Source of the DNA: an uncultured Gemmiger sp.
GTDB taxonomy: Bacteria > Bacillota > Clostridia > Oscillospirales > Ruminococcaceae
Length of the DNA stretch: 64,000 nt
Assembly (NCBI GenBank): GCA_944388245.1
Contig: CALXIA010000005.1
Span: forward strand, 16,216 to 80,215
Direction: 5' to 3'
A program made the translations under genes and the position numbers. This document shows positions 42,103-50,787 of the stretch, piece after piece (positions within the stretch are counted from its first letter, which is position 1; every line of letters starts with the position of its first letter). The notes under the pieces were generated by a model, which ran no database searches, was not told the origin of the DNA, and saw only the letters and a program-made list of their open reading frames with translations.

Positions 42103-43179
42103 TCAAGCTTTCTTTTTGTAGACAAACTCCCGCTGGATCTGGAAGCTGACAAAGAACAGCACCATATCCACCAGGATCTTGACCGGCAGTTCGGCCCCGG
42201 CCGGATTGCCCAGCAGCCGCACTGCGATCAGGCTTACCAGGCCCGCGCTGGCCAGCATCTGCACCAGTGCCAGAACACAATACCGCACCGCGGCCTGCCG
42301 GTGCCCGGCCTGGCTGTGAAAGACCACCCGGTGGTTCAGGTAATAGTTGTAGCTGGCGGAACAGACCCGGGCCAGCGCCGTGCAGAAGAAGATGGCGGCG
42401 GTGGCGTTTGTGAACAGCCGCCCCAGCAGCCAGAGCAACAGGGTGAACAGAGCCAGGTCCAGCACGCTGGCCGACAGGCTGGAGAACAAAAACCGCCCGA
42501 AGATCGCGTAGATGCGGGCGGAATCCCGCAGCGGATGGAAGTGGGAGGAATGGTTCTCCTTGGAATCGTAGATGGTCTGGATGGGCAGCTCCCGGATAGG
42601 CAGCCGGTCCTTGGTCTCGATGAGCATGTTGCTCTCAAACTCGAACCGCTCCCCCGGCACATTCATAAGCCGGCGCATAAAGGCGGTGGGCACCCCGCGC
42701 AGACCAGTCTGGGTGTCGCTCACCGACACCCCGCACAGCGACCGGAACATAAAGCAGGTGATCTTGTTGCCCCAGCGGCTTTTGAAAGGGACCCCCGCAT
42801 CGTCAAAATCCCGGCAGCCCAGCAGCAGGCTGTCCGGATGGGCGCACATTTCCTGCATGAACCGCAGGATGTCCGGCACCGAGTGTTGCCCGTCGGAATC
42901 GGCGGTGATGGCGCCGGGGGCGTCCGGCCAGGTGTTCAGGCAATGGTTGAAGGCCGTTTTCAGGGCGCGGCCCTTGCCCAGGTTGACCGCGTGGCGCAGC
43001 ACCGTGCAGCCCTGTGCCTCGGCGCTGTCAAAGTATGGCCGGTAGGTCTCGGAACTGCCGTCGTCTACCAGCAGGATCCGGCGGATGCCCGCATCGCGCA
43101 TCTCCTCCAGCAGGCGGGAAAGGCGGTCATCGGGTTCCAGCGAAGGGATGATCACCGGCACATCCAGATAGTCGTACAT
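42103..43179 (-). CDS. GT2-GtrA fusion protein
   Basis: 358 residues. Residues 1 to about 225 are a GT2 domain (VPVIIPSLEPDDRL, LLVDDGSSE, LGKGRALKTAFNHCL, DSDGQHS). About 230-355 is a four-helix GtrA domain (FGRFLFSSLSASVLDLALFT, FCTALARVCSASYNYYLNHR, and a final FVSFQIQREFVYKKK), the family thought to flip lipid-linked sugars. Synthesis and flipping of an undecaprenyl-linked sugar may be joined in one protein. Lies between the DUF2142 gene and the GT4 gene in one unit. Confidence 0.92.
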   Translation of the reverse strand: MYDYLDVPVIIPSLEPDDRLSRLLEEMRDAGIRRILLVDDGSSETYRPYFDSAEAQGCTVLRHAVNLGKGRALKTAFNHCLNTWPDAPGAITADSDGQHSVPDILRFMQEMCAHPDSLLLGCRDFDDAGVPFKSRWGNKITCFMFRSLCGVSVSDTQTGLRGVPTAFMRRLMNVPGERFEFESNMLIETKDRLPIRELPIQTIYDSKENHSSHFHPLRDSARIYAIFGRFLFSSLSASVLDLALFTLLLWLLGRLFTNATAAIFFCTALARVCSASYNYYLNHRVVFHSQAGHRQAAVRYCVLALVQMLASAGLVSLIAVRLLGNPAGAELPVKILVDMVLFFVSFQIQREFVYKKKA

Positions 43180-43206
43180 AGAGTTCTCCTTCTATTGTGG
43201 GCCCGG

Positions 43207-45291
43207 TCACCGGGCAAGAACCGCAAGGAATACATTCAGCAGCACGCCGGCGTCCACCAGCGCAAAGGTCAGCGCCAACGCATGGGGTCCGCCCAGTTCC
43301 AGCCGGGCGCGGGCCGGCCGCAGCGCCACCAGCGCCGCCGGCAAAAAGCCCAGCAGATACCGCCCCTGCAGGCCGTACAGGGTGGTATAGTAGGTCGGCG
43401 TCCAGAGCAGGCAGCCGCCCACCGTGAGCGCCAGCGCCGCCAGCGCCAGCGCCCCGGTCCACAGCCGCCCCGGCCCGGAAAGGGGAGAAGATCCCCCCAG
43501 CACCGCCGCCGCCAGCAGGGCGTACAGCGCCAGCACCCAGCCCCAGGCCAGGTCCAGCGTATAGTAGCTCAGGCTGCCCCCTACCAGGCCCCGGAGATAG
43601 TGGTCGGTGTTTTCGATCAGGGTGTTGACAAAGAGTTTCAGGGTGGTGCCGGGATTCTGCAGCACATAGCCGACACTGTAGGTCACTTTGTCCTGTTCCG
43701 CCACCAGGCCCTGGGTGGGGCCGGCCGCATCCTCCGGTTCTTCCGCTGTCTGATCGGTCGGGACGCTTTCGGCCTGGACCTGGGCAGCCGCGGCAGGCGC
43801 TTCGGTGGTCCACATTCCCCGCAAGGTCAGCCGGTTCTCCGGCGAAAGGGCAAAGGCCAGCAGCGCCAGCACCAATACGCCGGCCTTATACCACCGGCTG
43901 TACCGCCCGATCCGCCCGGCCGGGATCAGAAAAACCAGCCCGGCCAGGGGCAGATAGACCATCTTGGCGGGGGCAATGAGCATCGCCAGCAAGGCCAGAA
44001 CCGCCAGACGGGCGGGATGCGGCCGCGGGGCCGGGCCGTATGCCGCGTCCAGCACCAGCGCGGTAAAGGCCAGCAGCAGGCCCAGCAGCAGGCTGTCCCG
44101 GCTGAAGGAGGCCGCCAGATGCAGGGTCATGGGCAGCAGCGCCACCGCCAGGAAGACCCGTTTGCCGAACGGCGCCCGTTTCACCGCCCAGGCGGCAAGC
44201 AGCGCGAAGGCGATCAGATTGGCCAGGCGGCCCAGCAACAGGGTGGGGGCAAATCCCAGGTGCAGCACATAGCCCAGCAGCACCGCCAGGCCGCTGCACA
44301 GGTACAGCGTATTGTCCAAACTGGCCTGCAACTCGTTATAATATTCGATCTGGCCCAGCGCCGAACCGCTGACCGAGGTCAGCTGCCGCACATACTGCCG
44401 CCAGGTAAAGACATTGGTGTCGGCATTTTGCACAAGAGGGTCCTGGTCATCCGCCCGGCGGAAGGTCTCCTGCACCGGCACCGCGCCGATGGGATAGGCG
44501 TCCGGCGCCAGGTGGGTGGATATCCGGGAGGCCAGGGTAAACGCCTGGTTGATGTGGTACTGTTCATCCGGCGCCGCATAGGGCGGCAGCAGCATGGTGA
44601 ACAGCAGCCCCAGCGCCAGGACCAGCACAAGGCAGACCCGGTGCAGCGGCCAGGGCCGCGGCCCGGTGCAGGCCGTGGCGCACAGGCAGACCAGCCCGAC
44701 CGCCAGCAGGCCGAAAACCCAGAAATAGGCCGAGACAAACCCGCCGATCTGCTCGGTGACCGCCAGCAGCGCCAGGCTGCCCGACACCGGGCTTTCCCCC
44801 AGATAGAGCAGCCCGTCCAGCCCGTCGGGGCCGAAGCCCACGGCAGCCTCGGCGCTGCCCGGGGCGTATTCGGCGGTCAGCACCAGCCGATACCGCCCGG
44901 CGGTGTTTGCCGGCACCGGGGTGTCCAGCCCCAGGGTGGTATATCCCTCCGGCACCAGATAGGCCAGGTCGCCGGTGCTGGTGCTGAGCAGCGCGCCGGT
45001 CTCGTCATCGTACAATTCCAGCCGCAGCGTACCGGAACAGGCACCCTGCGCCCGCAGCTGAAAGCCCAGCCCTACCAGCGGCTGGTCGGTGGTAAAGGTC
45101 TGGGTCAGCGGTTCGGTCAATGCCAGGGTCTGGTCGTACCGATCGTTCAGTTTGACGGTCTGGCTTTTGGTCTGGGCGGGCAGCACCGCCGTGAGCCACA
45201 CGCAGAACAGCACCACCAGGCCGATCAGCGCCAGCGCGGCAATGCCCAGCGGCCGGCGATACCGCCTGAGAACAGATACAACACGGTTCAT
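43207..45291 (-). CDS. DUF2142 polytopic membrane protein, putative GT-C transferase
   Basis: 694 residues: one N-terminal helix, an extracellular beta-rich domain of about 150 residues, then about 11 helices. LLPPYAAPDEQYHINQAFTLA with its acidic PDE motif after a helix is the DUF2142 hallmark and resembles GT-C active sites. FSRDSLLLGLLLAFTALVLDAAYG follows. With the GtrA and DPM1-like genes downstream it completes a Gtr-like set for adding a sugar to a surface polymer outside the cell (inference). ATG at 45291; first gene of its unit. Confidence 0.88.
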   Translation of the reverse strand: MNRVVSVLRRYRRPLGIAALALIGLVVLFCVWLTAVLPAQTKSQTVKLNDRYDQTLALTEPLTQTFTTDQPLVGLGFQLRAQGACSGTLRLELYDDETGALLSTSTGDLAYLVPEGYTTLGLDTPVPANTAGRYRLVLTAEYAPGSAEAAVGFGPDGLDGLLYLGESPVSGSLALLAVTEQIGGFVSAYFWVFGLLAVGLVCLCATACTGPRPWPLHRVCLVLVLALGLLFTMLLPPYAAPDEQYHINQAFTLASRISTHLAPDAYPIGAVPVQETFRRADDQDPLVQNADTNVFTWRQYVRQLTSVSGSALGQIEYYNELQASLDNTLYLCSGLAVLLGYVLHLGFAPTLLLGRLANLIAFALLAAWAVKRAPFGKRVFLAVALLPMTLHLAASFSRDSLLLGLLLAFTALVLDAAYGPAPRPHPARLAVLALLAMLIAPAKMVYLPLAGLVFLIPAGRIGRYSRWYKAGVLVLALLAFALSPENRLTLRGMWTTEAPAAAAQVQAESVPTDQTAEEPEDAAGPTQGLVAEQDKVTYSVGYVLQNPGTTLKLFVNTLIENTDHYLRGLVGGSLSYYTLDLAWGWVLALYALLAAAVLGGSSPLSGPGRLWTGALALAALALTVGGCLLWTPTYYTTLYGLQGRYLLGFLPAALVALRPARARLELGGPHALALTFALVDAGVLLNVFLAVLAR

Positions 45292-45325
45292 CCGCAGGAT
45301 TCTCCTTCAGGTCGTGGTTAGGAAC

Positions 45326-45331
45326 AGTATA
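45326..45331 (-). promoter_or_regulatory. Extended -10 of the DUF2142 unit
   Basis: Minus-strand TATGGTATACT with hexamer TATACT at 45326-45331, just after the kds terminator; no good -35 at 17 bp. Confidence 0.45.
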
Positions 45332-45345
45332 CCATAGATACCCGC

Positions 45346-45378
45346 AAAAAGAAATAGCGCCCCGCCAAAGCGGAGCGC
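45346..45378 (-). terminator. Terminator of the fdt-exporter-kds transcription unit
   Basis: A 9-bp stem GCGCTCCGC/GCGGGGCGC on the minus strand (45357-45365 with 45370-45378, one G-U), then TATTTCTTTTT at 45346-45356. Lies 14 bases after the kdsC stop. Confidence 0.8.
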
Positions 45379-45391
45379 AAAACGCGCGCGG

Positions 45392-45907
45392 CTATTGGGC
45401 CGTGACCGGGCGGGGGCTGACCTGCTCCCACAACCCGGCGGACTTGAGCCAGGCCTCACAGAACTGGCGCACCGCCCCCTGCCCGCCCGGCAGGGTGGCG
45501 ACAAACTGGCAGACCGCCCGCACCTCCGGCGCGGCGTCGGCGGGGCAGGCCCGCACACCGCACAGCGTCATCGCGGCCAGGTCGTTCAGATCGTCCCCCA
45601 TATAGCCGGTCTCGGCCAGGGACACGCCGGCCGCGGCGGCCAGCTGGCGCAGGGCCGCGGGCTTGTCCCCGATCCCCTGCACCACCCGGGCGATGCCCAG
45701 TTCGGCGGCCCGGCGTTCCACGATTTGGCTGCGGCGGCCGGTCAGAATGGCCAGTTCCATCCCGGCGGCCTGGAGCAGTTTCAGCCCCAGCCCGTCCTTG
45801 GCGGAAAAGCGCTTGCACACCTCCCCGTCCGGGCCCATATAGATGCCCCCGTCGGTGAGGGTGCCGTCCACGTCCAGCACCAGGAGGCGCAGAGGATGGT
45901 AGTCCAT
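45392..45907 (-). CDS. kdsC: KDO 8-phosphate phosphatase
   Basis: HAD-superfamily phosphatase that removes phosphate from KDO 8-P. The 171 residues match the KdsC family: LVLDVDGTLTDGGIYM (nucleophile Asp), then the KdsC-typical FSAKDGLGLKLLQAAG, LAILTGRRSQIVERRA and YMGDDLNDLAAM (metal Asp). Small HAD enzymes can vary in substrate, but being directly downstream of kdsB-kdsA-kdsD makes KDO 8-P the clear choice. ATG at 45907 with AAAGGGA upstream. Last gene before the unit terminator. Confidence 0.95.
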   Translation of the reverse strand: MDYHPLRLLVLDVDGTLTDGGIYMGPDGEVCKRFSAKDGLGLKLLQAAGMELAILTGRRSQIVERRAAELGIARVVQGIGDKPAALRQLAAAAGVSLAETGYMGDDLNDLAAMTLCGVRACPADAAPEVRAVCQFVATLPGGQGAVRQFCEAWLKSAGLWEQVSPRPVTAQ

Positions 45908-45940
45908 ACAAGGTCCCTTTCCGGGCCGGACGGCCCTCGG

Positions 45941-46915
45941 TTACAGAATGATGCCCGCGGCCAGGATGGCCTGCAGGGTGATGGTGCCCACCACCTTGCG
46001 ATTCTCATCCAGCACCGGCATGGCGCCGAACCGGTGGGCCTTGAGGATCTGCAGCGCGTTGACCGCCATGGTATCCGGCGTAGTCCAGGTGGGCTGGGTG
46101 GTCATCACGTCCCGGATCTGCAGGCTGTACACATCCACGCCCTTTTCCAGCAGGCGGCGCAGATCGCCGTCGGTGAGCACGCCGGCCATCCGGCCTTCCC
46201 CGTCCACCATGGTCACGATGCCCAGGGATTTGTGGCTCATCTCCACAATGGCGTCCTTGAAGGTCACGTCCGCGCCGATCACCGCGTTGGCAGCGCCGGT
46301 GAACATGATGTCCCCCACCCGGCAGATGAGCTTTTTGCCCAGCGCCCCCGCCGGATGGTACATGCCGAAGTTCTCCTTGGTAAAGCCGTAGACCCCGCTG
46401 GCCACCACCGCCAGCGCGTCCCCGTACACCAGGGTGGCGGTGGTGCTGGAGGTGGGCGCCAGGCCCAGATGGCAGGCCTCGTCAAACTTCGGGAACACCT
46501 GCACCACGTCGCAGGCCCGGGCCAGGGTGGAGTCCGGATTGCCGGTGATCCCCACCAGGGTGGCGCCGATCATCCGGATGTTGGGCAGGATGCGGGTGAT
46601 CTCCTCGCTCTCGCCGCTGTAGCTGATGGCGATGACCACGTCCTGCGGGCCCACCATGCCCAGATCCCCGTGCAGCGCCTCGGCGGGATGCAGATGAAAG
46701 GAGGGCGTGCCCAGGCTGGCCAGGGTGGCCGCCAGCTTGGCGGCGATGTGGCCCGGCTTGCCCATGCCGGTCAGGATCACCCGGCCCTTGCAGCCGGTGA
46801 CCAGGTCCAGGATCCGCACAAAGGTTTCGTCCAGCGCGTCCCGGGTGCGGCGCAGCGCCTCGATCTCCACGTCAAAGACCCGGCGGGCGTCGGCCAGTTT
46901 TTCGGTATCGTTCAT
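45941..46915 (-). CDS. kdsD: D-arabinose 5-phosphate isomerase (KdsD/KpsF type)
   Basis: Turns ribulose 5-P into arabinose 5-P, the first step of KDO synthesis. The 324 residues show a SIS domain (ILTGMGKPGHIAAKLAATL, HGDLGMVGPQDVVIAISYSG, APTSSTTATLVYGDALAV) and a C-terminal CBS pair (DIMFTGAANAVI; VLTDGDLRRLLEKG; RFGAMPVLDENRKVVGTI). Same domain order as E. coli KdsD and KpsF. ATG at 46915 with GAGGAGGG upstream, nine bases after the kdsA stop. Confidence 0.96.
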   Translation of the reverse strand: MNDTEKLADARRVFDVEIEALRRTRDALDETFVRILDLVTGCKGRVILTGMGKPGHIAAKLAATLASLGTPSFHLHPAEALHGDLGMVGPQDVVIAISYSGESEEITRILPNIRMIGATLVGITGNPDSTLARACDVVQVFPKFDEACHLGLAPTSSTTATLVYGDALAVVASGVYGFTKENFGMYHPAGALGKKLICRVGDIMFTGAANAVIGADVTFKDAIVEMSHKSLGIVTMVDGEGRMAGVLTDGDLRRLLEKGVDVYSLQIRDVMTTQPTWTTPDTMAVNALQILKAHRFGAMPVLDENRKVVGTITLQAILAAGIIL

Positions 46916-46924
46916 GGGCCCTCC

Positions 46925-47704
46925 TCAGCGCACGGCGCGGTATACCCGCATGAGCCGCTCCATCATGGGTTCCAGTTCCGCAAGCGGCACCATGTTGGGC
47001 CCGTCGGAGAGGGCGTTGTCCGGGTCGGGGTGCACCTCCATAAAGAGGGCGTCCGCCCCGGCGGCCAGCGCCGCCTTGGCCAGCGGCTCCACATAGGCCC
47101 GGTTACCGCCGGTGCAGCTGCCCTTGCCGCCGGGCTTCTGCACGCTGTGGGTGGCGTCGAACACCACCGGCCAGCCCAGCTTCTTCATCTCCGGGATGCC
47201 GGTCATATCCACCACCAGGGTGTTGTAGCCGAAGCTGGTGCCCCGCTCGCAGAGCATCAGGTCCTGGCAGCCGCTCTCCACCAGTTTGTTCACCACATTG
47301 GCCATATCCCAGGGGGCCAGGAACTGGGCCTTTTTCACATTGACCTTGCGCCCGGTGCGGGCGGCGGCCACCAGCAGATCGGTCTGCCGGCAGAGGAAAG
47401 CCGGGATCTGCACCAGGTCACAGACCCGGCCCACCGGCTCGGCCTGCCAGGGCTCGTGGATATCGGTGGCCAGCTTCAGACCGTACCGGTCCTTGACCTT
47501 TTGCAGGATCTCCAGCCCTTTCTCCAGCCCGGGGCCCCGGAAGGAGGCCAGGCTGGTGCGGTTGGCCTTGTCAAAGGAGGCCTTGAAGTACAGGTCCAGC
47601 CCCAGCCGGTCCGCGATCTGGGCCAGGCGAGGGGCTACCTCCATGACCAGCGCTTCCGACTCGATCACGCAGGGGCCGGCGATCCAGAGCATCGGTGCGT
47701 CCAT
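46925..47704 (-). CDS. kdsA: KDO 8-phosphate synthase
   Basis: Condenses arabinose 5-P with phosphoenolpyruvate to KDO 8-P. The 259 residues start [11 protein letters not shown]: the Cys after GP marks the metal-dependent class (as in Aquifex), not the E. coli class with Asn here. Other motifs: [67 protein letters not shown] and [12 protein letters not shown]. Not NeuB or AroF. ATG at 47704 with AAGGAGG upstream, nine bases from kdsB. Confidence 0.97.
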   Translation of the reverse strand: MDAPMLWIAGPCVIESEALVMEVAPRLAQIADRLGLDLYFKASFDKANRTSLASFRGPGLEKGLEILQKVKDRYGLKLATDIHEPWQAEPVGRVCDLVQIPAFLCRQTDLLVAAARTGRKVNVKKAQFLAPWDMANVVNKLVESGCQDLMLCERGTSFGYNTLVVDMTGIPEMKKLGWPVVFDATHSVQKPGGKGSCTGGNRAYVEPLAKAALAAGADALFMEVHPDPDNALSDGPNMVPLAELEPMMERLMRVYRAVR

Positions 47705-47713
47705 ACTGCCTCC

Positions 47714-48451
47714 TTACACCCGGTCCGGGTGGGCCGCGATGTAGGCCCGCACCCGTTCCAGGTCTTTGTAGGTATCCACCGCCACGGTGTCGGAGTCCAC
47801 CACGCCGATACGGATCTTGACCCCGTGTTCCACCAGGCGCAGCAGCTCGATCTCCTCGGCGCGCTCCAGCGGGCCCATCTCCAGGGTGGCGTAGTAGAGC
47901 AGGGTCTCCCGCTTGAAGGCATACACCCCGATGGGCTTGTAGATGATGTAGTCCAGCGCGGCCTTGGGATAGGGCACCGGGCTGCGGGTGAACAGGAGAA
48001 TGTCGTTGTTCACGTCACAGACCACCTTCGGGGTGGTGCCGTTGATCACGTCCACCGGGTTGTGGTAGGGGGTCTTGAGGGTGGCGCAGGGGATCTGCGG
48101 CTCGGACTGGATCACGTCCAGCACCTTGTCGATGGTGGCGGGCTCCAGCAGGGGCTCGTCCCCCTGGATGGTCACATAGATGTCGGCCACGATCCTGGTC
48201 GCCACCTCGGCCAGCCGCTCGGTGCCGTTCTTGTGCTGGGTGCTGGTCATGACGCAGGGAATGTCGTACTGGCGGCAGACCGATTCGATCCGCTCGTCGT
48301 CGGTGGCCACATACACCTCGTCCAGCCGGGCCACCTTGCAGGCCCGGTGGTAGACCCACCAGACCATGGGTTTGCCGCAGATGTCCGCCAGCGGCTTGCC
48401 GGGGAACCGGCTGCTCTGGTAGCGGGAAGGAATCACTCCGATGATCTTCAT
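47714..48451 (-). CDS. kdsB: CMP-KDO synthetase
   Basis: Activates KDO with CTP to CMP-KDO. The 245 residues match KdsB: IGVIPSRYQSSRFPGKPL (CTP loop), VYVATDDERI, MTSTQHKNGTERLAEV, VTIQGDEPLL, and IGVYAFKRETLLYY. The KNGTER motif separates it from CMP-sialic acid synthetases. It sits six bases downstream of the GT52-like gene, which is the obvious candidate user of its product. Confidence 0.97.
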   Translation of the reverse strand: MKIIGVIPSRYQSSRFPGKPLADICGKPMVWWVYHRACKVARLDEVYVATDDERIESVCRQYDIPCVMTSTQHKNGTERLAEVATRIVADIYVTIQGDEPLLEPATIDKVLDVIQSEPQIPCATLKTPYHNPVDVINGTTPKVVCDVNNDILLFTRSPVPYPKAALDYIIYKPIGVYAFKRETLLYYATLEMGPLERAEEIELLRLVEHGVKIRIGVVDSDTVAVDTYKDLERVRAYIAAHPDRV

Positions 48452-48457
48452 GCTTGC

Positions 48458-49474
48458 TTACCCCTTTTCCTGTTCCGGCGGAGGCGTGCGGAAATCCGCC
48501 AGATTGATGTCCTGAATGTCGATGATCTCGTCGGCGCAGTGGATGTTCCGCACCGCGTTGGTATAAAAGCCCACCGCCCGGCCAAACCGCACGTCAAAGC
48601 AGTAGTCCAGCAGTTCGGCGGGCATGAACCGGTTCAGCACCACCGCGTCGGGGAACAGGGCCTGGTAGTCGGTCTCGTCCCGGGGATGGGTCTTGATAAA
48701 GAGTTGCCGGCCGGCGGCGTACTTTTCCACAATGTAGCGGCACAACCGGTCCTGATCCTCCTGGCAGAACACCTCCCGGTCGGCGTAGTAGCCCCGGGAG
48801 AGAAACAGGCAGCTGTTCGGGCCTACCGGCGGGATCTCGCCCCCGGCAAACACCCGGCGCAGCGTCGCCCGCTCGGCCTTGTCCAGATCCCGGAGATGGG
48901 CGAACACGTCAAATTTGCGCAGCCGGCCGGCGTAGTAGGGCACGACCGCCGGGTTCGCCACCTCCAGGGCGGTCACGCCCCGGTAGGCGCCCCAGAACAG
49001 GTACCCCGCGCCGGCGCGCTGCCGCCGGGCAAAGTCCGGCGCGGCGGCCTGGTCGTCGATCCAGTGGTTGGGACCGTTCAAATAGTTGTAGGTATCCTCG
49101 CCCAGCAGATACCGGACGCCCCGGTCCTGCAGATAGCGCCCGGCGCTGTTCCAGTCGTTATACAGGCAGATCTCGGCATAGCCGCCCAGCCGCAGAGGAA
49201 AGCCGGCCGCCGCCGCATGTTTGAGGGACAAAGCAAGGCGAAGCGGCCGCGTGGTCTGCTGCAGCGCGGGATACCGCTGCGGCAGATCCTGCGGCAGAAA
49301 CGTCCGGTGCGCCAGGCCCTCCTGCCGCAGGCGGGCGGCCAGATCCTCCCGGGCGGGCAGCGCGGCGGAAAGCCAGAAATCCGCCGCTGCCCCCTCTTTC
49401 GCGCGGAGCAGCTTGACCACGCTGACCATCGCCTGGTACTGGGTGTGGCAGATAAACAGACGGTTCGCGGCCAT
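48458..49474 (-). CDS. GT52-like glycosyltransferase, putative CMP-KDO user
   Basis: 338 residues. The N terminus LFICHTQYQAMVSVVKLL resembles the start of bacterial GT52/polysialyltransferase-like GT-B enzymes, which use CMP-activated sugars. Later motifs fit: CLFLSRGYYADREVF, LFIKTHPRDETDYQALFP, VVLNRFMPAELLDYCF and VGFYTNAVRNI. No sialic-acid genes are present and kdsB is next, so CMP-KDO is the likely donor (inference). ATG at 49474, two bases after the Wzt stop; the ribosome site is weak, suggesting coupling. Family assignment is from pattern recognition and should be tested by profile search. Confidence 0.65.
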   Translation of the reverse strand: MAANRLFICHTQYQAMVSVVKLLRAKEGAAADFWLSAALPAREDLAARLRQEGLAHRTFLPQDLPQRYPALQQTTRPLRLALSLKHAAAAGFPLRLGGYAEICLYNDWNSAGRYLQDRGVRYLLGEDTYNYLNGPNHWIDDQAAAPDFARRQRAGAGYLFWGAYRGVTALEVANPAVVPYYAGRLRKFDVFAHLRDLDKAERATLRRVFAGGEIPPVGPNSCLFLSRGYYADREVFCQEDQDRLCRYIVEKYAAGRQLFIKTHPRDETDYQALFPDAVVLNRFMPAELLDYCFDVRFGRAVGFYTNAVRNIHCADEIIDIQDINLADFRTPPPEQEKG

Positions 49475-49476
49475 GC

Positions 49477-50772
49477 TCAGACTTCTTTCTGCTCGGTAAT
49501 CTCCACCGGTTTGAAATGGATGGGGCCCCAGGCGGTGTGCCACTGGGGCACCAGCAGGTCCGAACCGGTGACCTCAAAGCTGAACTCCACGTTAGGCTTG
49601 TCCAGGCAGACCCCCTGGCCCACCACCCCTTCAAACAGGTCCAGATAGAAGAAATACTGGCCCTCGCCAAACAGGGAGGGATCAAAGGAAAAGGTGGTCT
49701 CGTAGGTCTTGCCCGGCTCGGTGGGGCCAAGGTCCACCGGATGGGTGATGCCGATGGGGGTGGAATCCCGCCGATGCAGATTCATCTTCAGGTTCACGCC
49801 CTTCAGCTTTTCGTTGGCATACCACTTGATGCGGATGCGGATCGGCTTGTCCTTCGGGAACACGGTGGCCTCACAGTCCAGAAAATCCAGGCTCTGCAGC
49901 TGCAGACGGACCCCCGCGCCGGTGGTGGCCCGGCCCACATTGACCAGGTCGTAATGGGGCACGTTCACATTGCTGTTGTCCATATACAGGGCGATGGCCT
50001 TTTCCACGTCCCCGTCGTAGATCACCCGGCCCTGGTCCAGCACCACGCACCGGTCGCACAGCTGGCGGATGGTGCTCATGTTGTGGCTCACGTACAGCAC
50101 GGTACGGCCTTCCTGGCTGGCGGCGTCGCTCATGCGGCCCAGGCACTTTTTCTGGAACTTCATGTCCCCCACGGCCAGCACCTCGTCCATGACCATGATC
50201 TCGCTGTCCAGATGGGCGGCCACCGAGAAGGCCAGTTTGACGAACATGCCGCTGGAATACCGTTTCACCGGGGTGTCGATGAACTCCTCACACTCCGAAA
50301 AGGCGATGATCTCGTCCAGCTTGGCGGTGATCTCGGCCTTGGTCATGCCCAGGATGGTGCCATTCATATAGATGTTTTCCCGGCCGGTCATCTCGCCGTT
50401 GAAGCCGGTGCCCACCTCCAGCATGCTGGCCACCCGGCCCTTCAGGTAGATCTCCCCCTCGGTGGGGGCGGTGATGCGGGAGAGGATCTTGAGCAGGGTG
50501 CTTTTGCCGGCGCCGTTCCGGCCGATGATGCCCACAGCCTCCCCTTTGCGCACATCAAAGCTGACCCCGTTCAGCGCCATGAACTTGGTGCCCCACAGCC
50601 GGGTGTCGGTGCCCACGATGGTGTTGGGGTCCTCCCGGCCGTGGATCCGGGCCCACCAGCTCTGCAGGTCGGCGGTCAGGGTACCGCCGCCGATCTGGCC
50701 CAGCTTGTACTGTTTCTTTACGTCCCGGATGCTGATCACCGTTTCGGGACGGGTCGTTGCCAGGTTTTCCAT
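49477..50772 (-). CDS. Polysaccharide ABC exporter ATPase with C-terminal cargo-type domain (Wzt-like)
   Basis: 431 residues. N-terminal ATPase (about 12-260): IIGRNGAGKSTLLKILSRIT, KRYSSGMFVKLAFSVAAHL, MVMDEVLAVGDMKF. C-terminal domain (about 285-425): beta-rich, e.g. PIRIRIKWYANEKLKGVNLK and FSFDPSLFGEGQYFFYLDLF, as in Wzt proteins that recognise the finished, capped chain before export. So the exported glycan may carry a terminal modification; KDO is a known chain cap in Gram-negative systems (inference here). ATG at 50772 with GGAGGGA upstream; the permease gene is 15 bases upstream. Confidence 0.93.
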   Translation of the reverse strand: MENLATTRPETVISIRDVKKQYKLGQIGGGTLTADLQSWWARIHGREDPNTIVGTDTRLWGTKFMALNGVSFDVRKGEAVGIIGRNGAGKSTLLKILSRITAPTEGEIYLKGRVASMLEVGTGFNGEMTGRENIYMNGTILGMTKAEITAKLDEIIAFSECEEFIDTPVKRYSSGMFVKLAFSVAAHLDSEIMVMDEVLAVGDMKFQKKCLGRMSDAASQEGRTVLYVSHNMSTIRQLCDRCVVLDQGRVIYDGDVEKAIALYMDNSNVNVPHYDLVNVGRATTGAGVRLQLQSLDFLDCEATVFPKDKPIRIRIKWYANEKLKGVNLKMNLHRRDSTPIGITHPVDLGPTEPGKTYETTFSFDPSLFGEGQYFFYLDLFEGVVGQGVCLDKPNVEFSFEVTGSDLLVPQWHTAWGPIHFKPVEITEQKEV

Positions 50773-50787
50773 GAAGCGATTCCCTCC

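Noticed and set aside
41584-45321. Plus-strand open frame of 1245 codons
   Set aside because: Antisense to the DUF2142, GT2-GtrA and GT4 genes; Gln/Arg/Gly-rich with no domain and no ribosome site.
45395-49648. Plus-strand open frame of 1417 codons
   Set aside because: It is antisense to kdsC, kdsD, kdsA, kdsB, the GT52-like gene and the end of the exporter ATPase, which all have clear motifs and ribosome sites. In DNA this GC-rich, stop codons are rare in some antisense frames. Its His/Gly/Pro-rich low-complexity content is typical of such shadows.
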